A DNA stretch of 64,000 nt from Chitinophaga rupis (GTDB lineage Bacteria; Bacteroidota; Bacteroidia; Chitinophagales; Chitinophagaceae). The notes under the pieces were generated by a model. The model had not been told where the DNA came from and searched no databases. It worked only from the letters and a program-made list of their open reading frames with translations. Position 1 is the stretch's first letter. Every line of letters begins with the position of its first letter. Location of the stretch: NCBI RefSeq assembly GCF_900109685.1, contig NZ_FOBB01000001.1, positions 1,612,001 through 1,676,000 on the forward strand, read 5' to 3'. A program made the translations under genes and the position numbers. Below, piece by piece: positions 17,871-26,413 of this stretch.

Positions 17871-19040
17871 ATGTCAACCATGAATCGCCGCCACTGGTTA
17901 AAGACCAGTGCACTGTTTACGGGAAGTCTTCCTTTCCTGACAGGAACACTGAATGGCGTAGCAGCCGTTTCTGCTACTACCGTCAAACATGCCTCCCCGG
18001 GCCAGCTAACAGATGCTGAATTTGCACGCCGCACCCCGGTGGAAATTAAGGCCCGCCTTTTTGCCAATGAAAACCCTTTTGGTCCTTCAGATAAAGCCAA
18101 GCAGGCTATTATTGACAGCCTGGCCAACAGCTATCAATACCCTTTCATGCACCTCACAGACCTGGAAGATAAAATAACCAGCTATGAAGGACTGGGAAAA
18201 GATATGATCCTGCTAAGCGCAGGCTCATCGCCCTTATTAATGGCCACGGCTATTTATTGTTGTAAAGATGGGGGCAACGTGGTAACCGGCGATCCTACCT
18301 ATGATGATCTGCCTAAAAGCGCAGAAAAAATAGGCGCCCAATGGGTGAAAGTACCGCTTACCGCAGAATACAAGCTGGACCTGGATGCCATGGAAAAAGC
18401 CGTGAATGCCAATACTAAGCTGGTATACGTTTGCAATCCCAACAATCCTACCGCCACCGCTGTGGATGCGGAAAAGCTGAGGGCCTTTTGTGAACGCGTA
18501 TCCAAAAAAGTAACCGTGTTTGTGGATGAGGCTTACATAGATTATTTACCTGATCCGCAGGCATCCACCATGGTCGGTTGTGTGAAGAACGGGCAGAATG
18601 TAATTGTAGCCCGTACCTTCTCCAAGCTCTATGGGTTTGCAGGTTTGCGTGTTGGTTATGTAATGGCGCAGCCGGATATGCTGGAAAAAATAAGCAGGTA
18701 CACCAAAGATCAATATGCCATTTCTGCACCGGCATTATATGCTGCCATTGCATCCTACCAGGATAAACCTTTCCTGGCAGATGCCCTGAAGAAAACGCTG
18801 GCCAGCAAAGATTTCCTGTATAAAACATTAAAGGAGGAAGGCTATGAATACATTCCTTCTGTTACCAATTTTGCCATGTTCCCTTTAAAGATGGACGGGA
18901 AGCGCTTTGTGGATGAAATGATGAAACGCGGTGTAGCCCTGCGCAACTGGATGGTGAACGGGAAGGACTGGTGCCGCATCAGCATTGGCCGCATGGATGA
19001 AATGGAAATTTTTGCCACTGCATTTAAAGAGTTATCATAA
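17871..19040 (+). CDS. Tat-exported PLP aminotransferase, HisC-like fold
   Basis: 389 residues of class I/II aminotransferase. A twin-arginine signal (NRRHWLKTSALF, then TGSLPFLTG) comes before the catalytic part, unusual for this fold; an ATG three codons in would keep the signal. Markers are LLSAGSSPLL, VYVCNPNNPTAT, FVDEAYIDYL and the PLP-lysine segment TFSKLYGFAGLRVGY (Lys252). CRISIG near the end supplies the substrate-carboxylate Arg. Closest in layout to histidinol-phosphate aminotransferases, but histidine synthesis is cytoplasmic, so another amino-acid substrate is likely. The Hint-domain gene follows after 20 bp, suggesting one operon. Confidence 0.85.
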   Translation: MSTMNRRHWLKTSALFTGSLPFLTGTLNGVAAVSATTVKHASPGQLTDAEFARRTPVEIKARLFANENPFGPSDKAKQAIIDSLANSYQYPFMHLTDLEDKITSYEGLGKDMILLSAGSSPLLMATAIYCCKDGGNVVTGDPTYDDLPKSAEKIGAQWVKVPLTAEYKLDLDAMEKAVNANTKLVYVCNPNNPTATAVDAEKLRAFCERVSKKVTVFVDEAYIDYLPDPQASTMVGCVKNGQNVIVARTFSKLYGFAGLRVGYVMAQPDMLEKISRYTKDQYAISAPALYAAIASYQDKPFLADALKKTLASKDFLYKTLKEEGYEYIPSVTNFAMFPLKMDGKRFVDEMMKRGVALRNWMVNGKDWCRISIGRMDEMEIFATAFKELS

Positions 19041-19060
19041 TTTATTTATTACTGAAGTTT

Positions 19061-20080
19061 ATGCAAAAGATCATTATTACCATATTACTGCTGTGCAGTT
19101 ATTATAACATCTACGCCCAGGGAGGCGCCGCTGCATCTGCTGCCGCCCCCACAGCTGCCCGTGCGCTTACCATGGAAGAATATACAAAAGCAAAAACATT
19201 TAAGGTAAAAGACCTGGATAATGATACCTATGTAAAGTTTGACAATACCTATGTGCTGGACCGCTATGAAATGCGCAAGCCCTATTTTATTACCGGTGAT
19301 GACGGCCTGAAGAAACGGATCGATCTTTACAAGCTGGTAGCTAAAGATGGTATGCAGGAGCTGGGCACTATGATCTATTATACCAATGAAAAAGGAACGC
19401 TGTACACCGCCGTGCTGCCGGGTTTCCGCGCAGCGGGAGAAATATGGGAAAAATATTTTGAAGATATTCACAGCATCGATAAAGAAGAAAAGAACTTTGT
19501 GCTGAAGCTGTCTTATGTATTATCCAAAGAATTTGGCTTTCAGCAATACAAAGCTGCCAGTGGCGGTAAGAACCTGAAAGAAGAATCGGCCACTTATAGC
19601 AATAACATTTGCTTCCCGGGCAACCAGGAAGTAGCTATGGCCAATGGCGCAAAAAAAGAATTGAGGAGTATTCAACCCGGTGATGAGGTGATCACCATTG
19701 ATCCCGTTACACGCCAGTCCAACACCGTGAAGGTAAAGGAGCTGGTAGTGCACGATGCGGAGAACTATGCCATTACCAGCCTGCTGGTGATAGCTGCGCA
19801 TGAACGGCAAACTGCGGCCGGTAACCTGGTTACGCTGTACAGTAAAGTGCTGCAGGCTACACCCAATCATCCTATGCTGACGGCTACAGGTAAGAAACCG
19901 ATCGGGGAAATTGCAGCAGGTGAGCAGGTGCTTTGCCTGGATGAAGCCACCCACACTTATGAAACCTTTACTGTATTCAATAGAACAGAAGCTGCAGGCG
20001 GCGTGCAAAAAGTATACAACATGGTTACCAGTGGCGGCAGCACTTTTATGATGAACAATGTAATGGTATTACAAAAATGA
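19061..20080 (+). CDS. secreted protein with C-terminal Hint (hedgehog/intein) domain
   Basis: 339 residues. Signal peptide ends NIYAQ, followed by an Ala-rich linker. Residues ~35-180 form an uncharacterised domain (KVKDLDNDTYVKFDNTYVLD, TAVLPGFRAAGEIWEKYF). From Cys184 the protein is a Hint domain: ICFPGNQEVAMANG, IQPGDEVITID, the block-B-like TPNHPML (His270), IAAGEQVLCLD, and a final VYNMVTSGGSTFMMNNVMV. It ends four residues after this block with no C-terminal Asn-Cys/Ser splice junction. Such a layout predicts N-S acyl shift at Cys184 and cleavage or transfer of the N-terminal domain, not splicing. Follows the exported aminotransferase by 20 bp. Confidence 0.8.
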   Translation: MQKIIITILLLCSYYNIYAQGGAAASAAAPTAARALTMEEYTKAKTFKVKDLDNDTYVKFDNTYVLDRYEMRKPYFITGDDGLKKRIDLYKLVAKDGMQELGTMIYYTNEKGTLYTAVLPGFRAAGEIWEKYFEDIHSIDKEEKNFVLKLSYVLSKEFGFQQYKAASGGKNLKEESATYSNNICFPGNQEVAMANGAKKELRSIQPGDEVITIDPVTRQSNTVKVKELVVHDAENYAITSLLVIAAHERQTAAGNLVTLYSKVLQATPNHPMLTATGKKPIGEIAAGEQVLCLDEATHTYETFTVFNRTEAAGGVQKVYNMVTSGGSTFMMNNVMVLQK

Positions 20081-20142
20081 TGTAAGCCTTACTGCAATCT
20101 TATTTCAGGTGGGAGGGGGTATCTTGGTAAAAACCAGAAGCT

Positions 20143-21126
20143 ATGGAACCCCCTCTCCCTGTTGAAAATACAACTGCTGTTGTCCACTCCTTTGATGTGT
20201 TGCTGGCTGCCTTTGAAAACCAGTTCAACGACCGGCTTTTTCCCCAAACACCTGTTAACCTGTATAATGCCATTGACTACCTGTTAAAGAGCGGAGGCAA
20301 ACGTATACGTCCTGTTCTATGCCTGATGGGGAATGTGCTCATGGGCCCTCTGCAAATGGATGCTTTCCTGGCTGCCAATGCCCTGGAGCTGTTTCATAAC
20401 TTTACGCTGGCGCATGATGATGTGATGGAAGCAGCGACGCTGCGCCGTGGTAAACCCGCCCTGCATATTAAGTACAGCGCACCCACCGCCATCCTCACCG
20501 GCGATACATTGCTGCTGTATGCCTACGATTACCTGAACCGCATACAGGGCCGGCATAAGCAAAAGGTCGTACACCTGTTCAATGAAGCGGCAAGGGCCGT
20601 GTGTGAAGGCCAGCAAATGGACCTGGACCAGGAAGCGCAGCCATTGAATGTGCTCACTTATAATGATTACCTGCATAAAGTGATCCTGAAAAATGCCGCA
20701 CTGCTGGCCGTAAGCCTGCAAATGGGCGCTATTATTGGCGGCGCCGGTATTACTGACCAGGAGCATATTTACATTTTCGGGAAAAACATAGGTATTGCCC
20801 TGCAGCTGCAGGAAGATCACCAGGAGGCTTTTAGCGAAGCACCTGAAAATTTAACCCGGCATAGAAAAAACAGCCTTTTATTAAAAACCTATGAATGGAG
20901 CACGCCCGAACAGCGCAGCCAGTTACTGGCATTGCTTAGCTTACCGGTTACGGATGCCATGCCCGGCCTGGCACGGCTCTACAAAAATTGTAAAACAGGG
21001 GAATGGGTGCTCAGGGAAAAAGAGCGTTTACAGCAAACAGCGCTGCAGCATCTGGCTAATATTTCCATACCAGCGGTGAATAAACGGCCTTTGCAGGAAC
21101 TAACGGAGATTTTATTGGGCAAATAG
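20143..21126 (+). CDS. polyprenyl synthetase family protein with altered Asp-rich motifs
   Basis: 327 all-helical residues with the trans-isoprenyl diphosphate synthase frame: SGGKRIRPVLC (IPP-binding Lys/Arg), LELFHNFTLAHDD and LTGDTLLLYAY. The first Asp-rich motif is H91-DDVME with Glu96 where DDxxD normally has Asp, followed by a normal LRRGKPALH. The second motif, usually QxxDDxxD, reads LQEDHQE (224-228), with Glu for the first and last Asp, and the downstream GGD/K segment is replaced by SEAPENLTRHRKN. Metal binding at the second motif is therefore doubtful. It may be a low-activity enzyme, a partner subunit, or a relic with another role. Confidence 0.8.
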   Translation: MEPPLPVENTTAVVHSFDVLLAAFENQFNDRLFPQTPVNLYNAIDYLLKSGGKRIRPVLCLMGNVLMGPLQMDAFLAANALELFHNFTLAHDDVMEAATLRRGKPALHIKYSAPTAILTGDTLLLYAYDYLNRIQGRHKQKVVHLFNEAARAVCEGQQMDLDQEAQPLNVLTYNDYLHKVILKNAALLAVSLQMGAIIGGAGITDQEHIYIFGKNIGIALQLQEDHQEAFSEAPENLTRHRKNSLLLKTYEWSTPEQRSQLLALLSLPVTDAMPGLARLYKNCKTGEWVLREKERLQQTALQHLANISIPAVNKRPLQELTEILLGK

Positions 21127-21268
21127 CAGCATGTTGATTTTCAATTGTTTGTACCCTTGCATCAACTTGCGCTTAACTTGAACCGGTTTTGAAACGGGTC
21201 TTTTAACTTTTGCTTTCACCTTTAGGGCGTTCAATTTTTATTCATTTAAAACAGAAAAAAATAACGCT

Positions 21269-22393
21269 ATGGGAAAAGCCTTTCTCCTCCTGTTATGCCT
21301 GCATGTTCAATTAGGGGTGCTTGCTCAAAAGAAACCTGCTGCTGTAAAGATCCCCCTAACCGCCGACCGCTGGACCTTTACACCCGGAACCGTCATTTTT
21401 GCGGAATACAACGGTGTACCTGCGCTGCAAATCCTCGCTAATAAACCCCCGGTAGTATTTAATGGCTTCAATTTTACCAACGGCACCATTGAGTTTGATA
21501 TGGCGCCAGCGGATAGCAGCATGTTTACCGGTATTTATTTCAGAAGGCAGAACGATAAGGAAAGTGAATACTTTTATTTGCGGGTAAGTGGTGGCGAAAA
21601 ACCCGGTGTGTTATGGTCCATTCAATATGCACCTATTATACAGGGCGTGAACCTGTGGGATATGCTACCGCAATATCAGGGACCTGCCGCCTACAAAAAG
21701 AAGGAGTGGAACCATATAAAGCTGGTGGTGTCCGGTATGCAAATGTTGATCTATATTAATGATATGAGCCGCCCGGTAATGGAAGTACCCCGGCTGGAAG
21801 GTAATACCACGCAGGGCGGGCTGGCATTTGACGGTAAAACAGCTATAGCCAACCTGGTAGTTACTCCCAATGAAGTAGCAGGGCTGTTACCGGCAGAAGG
21901 TATAGACCCCCTTGCCCATGATCCCCGTTATTTGCGGGAATGGTCTGTGAGCCAGCCGCAGCCCCTGCCTAATGGACAGGAATTATTTGCCGGCGCTTTG
22001 CCGCCTAAAGAAACAGTTTGGGAAAACATTACAGCAGAGCGCCGCGGTTTGGTGAACCTGACCCGCCGTTTTGGCCTCAGTGAAAGCCGCCGGGTGGTTT
22101 GGTTAAAGGTAAAGCTGAAAGCCGCTACCGAACAAAAGCGTGTGGTAAACCTGGGTTTCAGTGATGAGATCTGGGTATTTATTAACGGCCAGCTCCTTTT
22201 TGTTGATAAGAACCTGTACGCACGGCCCATTATGAAAGCGCCGGAAGGCCGTTGCTCCATAGAAAATGCGTCTTTTACACTGCCACTGAAAGCCGGGGAA
22301 AATGAGCTGCTGGTAGGCTTATCCAATGATTTTTACGGATGGGGTATTATTGCCCGGCTGGATGATATGGAATATGTGGAGGTGGAAAAGTAA
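21269..22393 (+). CDS. secreted protein with concanavalin-like and jelly-roll domains
   Basis: 374 residues with a signal peptide ending VLAQK. Residues ~30-205 look like a concanavalin A-like domain (GTIEFDMAPADSSMFTGIYF, EWNHIKLVVSGMQMLIYIN, GGLAFDGKTAIANLVV), as in LamG or 3-keto-disaccharide hydrolase-type domains. Residues ~225-370 form a second sandwich (SDEIWVFINGQLLFVDK, LKAGENELLVGLSNDFYGWG) like the jelly-roll parts of beta-galactosidases. No catalytic residue is apparent, so glycan binding is the most likely role. Its stop codon is followed directly by a word array. Confidence 0.6.
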   Translation: MGKAFLLLLCLHVQLGVLAQKKPAAVKIPLTADRWTFTPGTVIFAEYNGVPALQILANKPPVVFNGFNFTNGTIEFDMAPADSSMFTGIYFRRQNDKESEYFYLRVSGGEKPGVLWSIQYAPIIQGVNLWDMLPQYQGPAAYKKKEWNHIKLVVSGMQMLIYINDMSRPVMEVPRLEGNTTQGGLAFDGKTAIANLVVTPNEVAGLLPAEGIDPLAHDPRYLREWSVSQPQPLPNGQELFAGALPPKETVWENITAERRGLVNLTRRFGLSESRRVVWLKVKLKAATEQKRVVNLGFSDEIWVFINGQLLFVDKNLYARPIMKAPEGRCSIENASFTLPLKAGENELLVGLSNDFYGWGIIARLDDMEYVEVEK

Positions 22394-22488
22394 AAAATGA
22401 AAAATAAAAATGTAAAAGTGAATGCAGTGATACTTAATCACCGTATTCACTTTTACATTTAAGATTTATAATTTATGATTTTACATTC
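22394..22488. repeat. word array b with 16-bp perfect hairpin
   Basis: The inverted arms AAATGTAAAAGTGAAT (22408-22423) and ATTCACTTTTACATTT (22445-22460) are perfect complements. Both flanks continue in 7-nt register: AAAAATA, AAAATGT, AAAAGTG on the left; on the right, reading the minus strand, AAAATCA, TAAATTA, TAAATCT, TAAATGT, AAAAGTG. It lies between two convergent genes and could act as a bidirectional terminator. Confidence 0.8.
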
Positions 22489-22941
22489 CTAATTCCCTTC
22501 CACCAGCTTCTTAATCTCTACCAGTATAGATCCCCAGCCACCGCCGGCTACCGTATCCTCATATCTTTTTTGTCCGTCTGCTACCTGGGAGTAATCGCCC
22601 TGGGTAACGGTAAAATTGGTAACGCCGTTATTTTCGCTCAGTGTATAGGTTACCGTTAAATAGTTTTCCGGTGCATCGGCATAGCTGCCATTGGGATCAA
22701 TGGTGGTGTACGACAGGAATTTCCCCGGCTGCAGGTCTACGATCTTACCTTTTACAGCCACTATTTCAATGCCGTCAAAAACGCCTTTCCATAATAGTTC
22801 GCTGCCTATTTTCCAGTCGGAAACAGTTTCGCAGCCGAACATGTATTTTTTAGTTTGTGCAGGGTTTACCAGCGCGTCCCATACTTTGGCAGCCGGGGCC
22901 TTAATATCAATAGTGTTTTGTACGATTAATGGCGTGCTCAT
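22489..22941 (-). CDS. SRPBCC/AHSA1-type START-like protein
   Basis: 150 residues of the AHSA1-like SRPBCC fold: IDIKAPAAKVWDALVNPAQTKKYMFGCE at the N-terminus, GSELLWKGVFDG, KFLSYTTIDPNG, YLTVTYTLSENNGVTNFTVTQGD and a C-terminal helix GGGWGSILVEIKKLVEG. The fold forms a hydrophobic ligand pocket; ligands vary and none can be assigned. The upstream AraC gene on the same strand probably regulates it. Confidence 0.85.
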   Translation of the reverse strand: MSTPLIVQNTIDIKAPAAKVWDALVNPAQTKKYMFGCETVSDWKIGSELLWKGVFDGIEIVAVKGKIVDLQPGKFLSYTTIDPNGSYADAPENYLTVTYTLSENNGVTNFTVTQGDYSQVADGQKRYEDTVAGGGWGSILVEIKKLVEGN

Positions 22942-23031
22942 TGTTTAAATTTTTAAAGTGATGATTGATCAGGTGTCCGGTACCGTTAACGCCACAATAT
23001 TAGCGAGATTACCTTAGGGGCCGGTTGCGTT

Positions 23032-23937
23032 TTATGGATTATTTCTAACGGAAAAAGGAGTGAAGCCGAATTTCTTTTTGAATGCATTGTTGAAATGCTG
23101 CGGGGTAGCGTATCCCAGCTCAAAGGATATTTCTGCGGCCGTTTTCTGTGTATCCCGCAGGTACTGGTGCGCCAGCTGCAGGCGCTGTTCCGTAAGGTAG
23201 CCGAATACGGTGGTGTTAAAGGTTTCCTTGAAACCACGTTTCAGCTTATACTCATTCAACCCTACAGTTCTGGCAATTTCAGACAGGTTGGGAGGGCAGT
23301 GCACCCGTTCATTGATCAGGTCCCGCACGGCAATGATCTTTTCCTGGTCAGCTTTATTCTTCAGGAAAAGATCTTTTTGCTGATTGGCAGTAATATAAGA
23401 TTCCGCACATAATACCAGCAGCTCTATGCTTTTGGAAAGCAGGAATAGCTTTTTAAGATCGCCCCCGTATTTGCAATGGATGATCTGCTGTAACACCTGC
23501 TGAATAGGTGCATCAATGGCGCCCCAGTTATTAGATAGCATTACGTTCTTATCTTCCATAATACTGGCGGCAAAACGCTGCAGGGGTTCATTAGCATTTT
23601 GCGTGAACTGCACAAACAGGGCTTTGGGGAACTGTATGCCAAAGGTTTCCAGCACCAGGCTTTTATTTTTCACTTCAATATCAAACCCTTTGGAGTACAT
23701 AATATTATGATGCCCGCCAATAAGGTCATAGGTTTGATTTAATTGTTTATAGGTAAAGCTGTAATCTCCCTTCAGCCCAAAGTGAAAGCGCACTACATCC
23801 GCATCGCTGGCACCCTGGAAGCTGGTAAGGCAATTGAATTTAGACACAGCATGCCCTATACGAATATCGTCAAAGGTCCAGGTAATGCTATCCCGGGTAC
23901 CCTGCTCCGATGTGTGTTGTTGTTTTTCCTCCTGCAT
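23032..23937 (-). CDS. AraC family transcriptional regulator
   Basis: 301 residues. The C-terminal ~100 residues hold two helix-turn-helix motifs: LSEIARTVGLNEYKLKRGFKE and AAEISFELGYATPQHFNNAFKKKFG, typical of AraC/XylS. The N-terminal ~190 residues are an unassigned sensing domain with FQGASDADVVRFHFGLKGDYSF. It is ~90 bp upstream of the SRPBCC gene on the same strand and divergent from the phzF pair; either could be its target. Confidence 0.85.
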   Translation of the reverse strand: MQEEKQQHTSEQGTRDSITWTFDDIRIGHAVSKFNCLTSFQGASDADVVRFHFGLKGDYSFTYKQLNQTYDLIGGHHNIMYSKGFDIEVKNKSLVLETFGIQFPKALFVQFTQNANEPLQRFAASIMEDKNVMLSNNWGAIDAPIQQVLQQIIHCKYGGDLKKLFLLSKSIELLVLCAESYITANQQKDLFLKNKADQEKIIAVRDLINERVHCPPNLSEIARTVGLNEYKLKRGFKETFNTTVFGYLTEQRLQLAHQYLRDTQKTAAEISFELGYATPQHFNNAFKKKFGFTPFSVRNNP

Positions 23938-24053
23938 AAGCCCCTCTAAATTACAAAATGTTCCCTGCTCATCTGATCTGGTCGAAATTTACAAAACTGC
24001 ATCTGTTATGGTAATGAGATTTTACTGAATTTTGCGCTATTAAAAATACCGCC

Positions 24054-24848
24054 ATGGATATTCCTTTTTACCAGGTAGATGCTTTTACAGGTAAGCCCTT
24101 CAGGGGAAACCCTGCTGCCGTATGTATAGTAGATGATACCGTTACAGGTGAGCTGATGCAACAGATAGCTGCGGAAAACAACCTGTCGGAAACGGCTTTT
24201 GTTACGCCTAAGAACGGACAATTCAACCTGCGCTGGTTTACCCCGGTAGTGGAAGTGCCTTTGTGTGGCCATGCCACCCTGGCTACTGCACATACCCTGT
24301 TTGAAACAGGGCTGGCGCCCGCTGGTGGTACCATTACCTTTAACACCGCAAGTGGTGTATTAACAGCGCGGCAGCAAAATGGCTGGATTGAGCTGAACTT
24401 TCCTGCTTTAAGGGGGCAGCCCGTGCCGCTGCCGGAAGAGCTCCGGGATATTTTGCAGGTGAACCCTGTACAAACAATAGAGGTGGATAAGCGCTACCTG
24501 GTAGAACTGGCTACGGAAGCGGAGGTGCTGGCCCTGCGTCCTGATTTTTCCCGGCTGGCTAAATACCCCAAAGTGATTGTTACTGCAAAGGCAAACAGTA
24601 CATCTGAATTTGATTTTATATCCCGCTTTTTCGCACCTGTTATAGGCATCAATGAAGACCCGGTTACCGGCGCTGCACATTGCTGCCTGGCGCCTTACTG
24701 GGCGCAGCAGCTGGGCAAAACCAGTATGCTGGCCTACCAGGCCTCTGCAAGGGGCGGTGTGCTGAAAATAAGACTGGAAGGCGACCGTACCATACTGGCC
24801 GGTGAGGCCGTAACCGTAATTAAAGGCACTTATACTATAAACCAATAA
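24054..24848 (+). CDS. PhzF family isomerase-like protein (copy 1)
   Basis: 264 residues with the two-fold PhzF/diaminopimelate-epimerase fold. The N-terminal IPFYQVDAFTGKPFRGNPAAV, NNLSETAFV (catalytic Glu in SET) and VPLCGHATLATAH are followed by a C-terminal half with INEDPVTGAAHCCLAPYW. PhzF proteins catalyse proton shifts on small acids or amines; most are not phenazine genes, and no phz operon is present here. A paralogue follows after one base, so the two are translationally coupled. Confidence 0.85.
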   Translation: MDIPFYQVDAFTGKPFRGNPAAVCIVDDTVTGELMQQIAAENNLSETAFVTPKNGQFNLRWFTPVVEVPLCGHATLATAHTLFETGLAPAGGTITFNTASGVLTARQQNGWIELNFPALRGQPVPLPEELRDILQVNPVQTIEVDKRYLVELATEAEVLALRPDFSRLAKYPKVIVTAKANSTSEFDFISRFFAPVIGINEDPVTGAAHCCLAPYWAQQLGKTSMLAYQASARGGVLKIRLEGDRTILAGEAVTVIKGTYTINQ

Positions 24849-24849
24849 C

Positions 24850-25638
24850 ATGCAGTTACCACTTTACCAGATAGACGCTTTTACCGACCAGTTGTTTGGC
24901 GGCAATCCCGCTTGTGTAGTGCCTTTGGCTGCCTGGCCGGATGATGAGCTGTTATTGAAGATCGCCAAAGAAAATGCAGTATCTGAAACCGCTTACTTTG
25001 TACCCAATGGTAAACAGTTTGAGCTGCGCTGGTTTACGCCGGATATAGAAATGGACCTTTGCGGTCATGCTACGCTGGCCAGCGCGCATGCGCTTAAAAC
25101 TATTTTGAATTATGCGGAGGATACCATCGTGTTCACCTCTAAAAGCGGCATACTGCAGGTGCGGGTAGAAAAAGACCTGTACACGCTGGACTTCCCCTCC
25201 CGTAAACCCGTACCAGCGCCCTTGCCGGAGATCATTGCACAATCACTCAGCCAACAGCCACGTGCAGTATTAAAGGCCAGGGACTATGTGCTGGTATACG
25301 ATCATGAGCAGGAGGTACGGAACATCCGCATTGACCGGCAGCTGCTAAACCAGATTAACCTTGACCCCGGCGGTGTTATTATTACCGCGAAAGGGGATGA
25401 CTGCGATTTTGTGTCCCGGTTCTTTACCAGCCAGGCCTCTATTTTTGAAGACCCGGTTACCGGTTCTGCGCATTGCTCACTGATCCCTTATTGGAGTGAG
25501 CAGCTGGATAAAAAAGAAATGAACGCTTTGCAGGTGTCTGAAAGACTGGGAAAATTATATTGTGTAGATGCAGGTGAGCGAGTATTTATCTCCGGCCGCG
25601 CCAGAACCTATGCTACCGGCACTTTGTGGACGGAATAA
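24850..25638 (+). CDS. PhzF family isomerase-like protein (copy 2)
   Basis: 262 residues, clearly a paralogue of the previous gene: LPLYQIDAFTDQLFGGNPACV, NAVSETAYFV, LCGHATLASAHAL and IFEDPVTGSAHCSLIPYW. Its ATG begins one base after the first copy's stop codon. Because PhzF enzymes are dimers, the pair could form a heterodimer or act on two substrates. The following hairpin ends the transcript. Confidence 0.85.
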   Translation: MQLPLYQIDAFTDQLFGGNPACVVPLAAWPDDELLLKIAKENAVSETAYFVPNGKQFELRWFTPDIEMDLCGHATLASAHALKTILNYAEDTIVFTSKSGILQVRVEKDLYTLDFPSRKPVPAPLPEIIAQSLSQQPRAVLKARDYVLVYDHEQEVRNIRIDRQLLNQINLDPGGVIITAKGDDCDFVSRFFTSQASIFEDPVTGSAHCSLIPYWSEQLDKKEMNALQVSERLGKLYCVDAGERVFISGRARTYATGTLWTE

Positions 25639-25667
25639 TATGAGCGCCATGTTGATTTATATACTGT

Positions 25668-25699
25668 AAAAAGTCTTGCTATTATGGCGGGACTTTTTT
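25668..25699. terminator. bidirectional hairpin terminator
   Basis: AAAAAGTC (25668-25675) pairs with GACTTTTT (25691-25698), extended inward by TTGC/GCGG with wobble pairs. A/T runs on both sides suit both the phzF pair (plus) and the SDR gene (minus), whose stop codon overlaps the hairpin. Confidence 0.75.
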
Positions 25700-26336
25700 A
25701 CTTCCGCACATATTGCGTAGAAGGCTCCCATACGCGGAATACCTGCCCTGTAAGGTAACCAAAGGCGCTTTTATAATAAGCATGTACTACCTTGTCAATA
25801 GGCACGGGGTACTGGCCTATAGGGGGCGTATCCATCTTGCCATCATAATTTTCAACTACCCAGCCCGGGCTCACGGCATTAATACGGATGCCTCTTTCCA
25901 GCTCAATAGTAGCGGCCTGCACAAAGTTGTCAATAGCGCCATTAACCATGGCATAATTGATAGTGCCTTTTACAGGATCGTCGGAAATAAAACCGGAAGT
26001 AAGGGTAAAGGAGCCTTTATCACTGATCAGGTCCTTACCAGCCATCACCAGGTTGATCTGCCCCATCATTTTTCCTTTAATACCGGTGTACATATTTTCT
26101 TCCGTCATAGTATCAAACGGGCCAATATACGCATCCCCGGCAGCGCAGATCACGGCATCAAATTTACCTACCGCAGCATACATTTCTTTGATAGCGGAAA
26201 GAGAGGAAATGTCTGCGGTCAGGTCTGCACCGCCCTTGCGGGCCACGGTTACCACTTCCAGGTGTGCATATTGTTTCAGCGCCGCCAGTATATTTTTGCC
26301 AAGTATGCCGGTAGCGCCAATGAGGATCACTTTCAT
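25698..26336 (-). CDS. short-chain dehydrogenase, short form
   Basis: 212 residues. N-terminal Rossmann motif VILIGATGILGKNILAAL, then TSGFISDDP where the classical SDR Ser lies, and AMVNGAIDNFVQAATIELERGIRINAVSPGWV. The usual YxxxK reads YAMVN here, so the catalytic Lys is replaced by Asn, as in atypical SDRs. About 40 residues shorter than a classical SDR. It is divergent from an HxlR regulator gene, which probably controls it. Confidence 0.8.
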   Translation of the reverse strand: MKVILIGATGILGKNILAALKQYAHLEVVTVARKGGADLTADISSLSAIKEMYAAVGKFDAVICAAGDAYIGPFDTMTEENMYTGIKGKMMGQINLVMAGKDLISDKGSFTLTSGFISDDPVKGTINYAMVNGAIDNFVQAATIELERGIRINAVSPGWVVENYDGKMDTPPIGQYPVPIDKVVHAYYKSAFGYLTGQVFRVWEPSTQYVRK

Positions 26337-26356
26337 GGTTAAATAGTTATTTTGGG

Positions 26357-26366
26357 TGCAAAGTAA
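26357..26366 (-). promoter_or_regulatory. -7-like element before the SDR gene
   Basis: On the minus strand the sequence is TTACTTTGCA, one base off TAnnTTTG with the frequent GCA extension. It lies 20 bp upstream of the SDR start codon. This location argues that the HxlR gene starts at 26414, not at the earlier in-frame start at 26369. Confidence 0.5.
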
Positions 26367-26413
26367 AAATGGTAGATTGTGTAAATCAAGTACTTCTAAA
26401 CAGCATAGCTACT

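Noticed and set aside
24054-25638. Phenazine biosynthesis cluster
   Set aside because: Only PhzF homologues are present; no phzA/B, D, E or G relatives. PhzF-like proteins are common outside phenazine producers.
25713-26342. 209-codon plus-strand frame opposite the SDR gene
   Set aside because: The SDR motifs on the minus strand are clear, and the plus-strand translation has no family resemblance.
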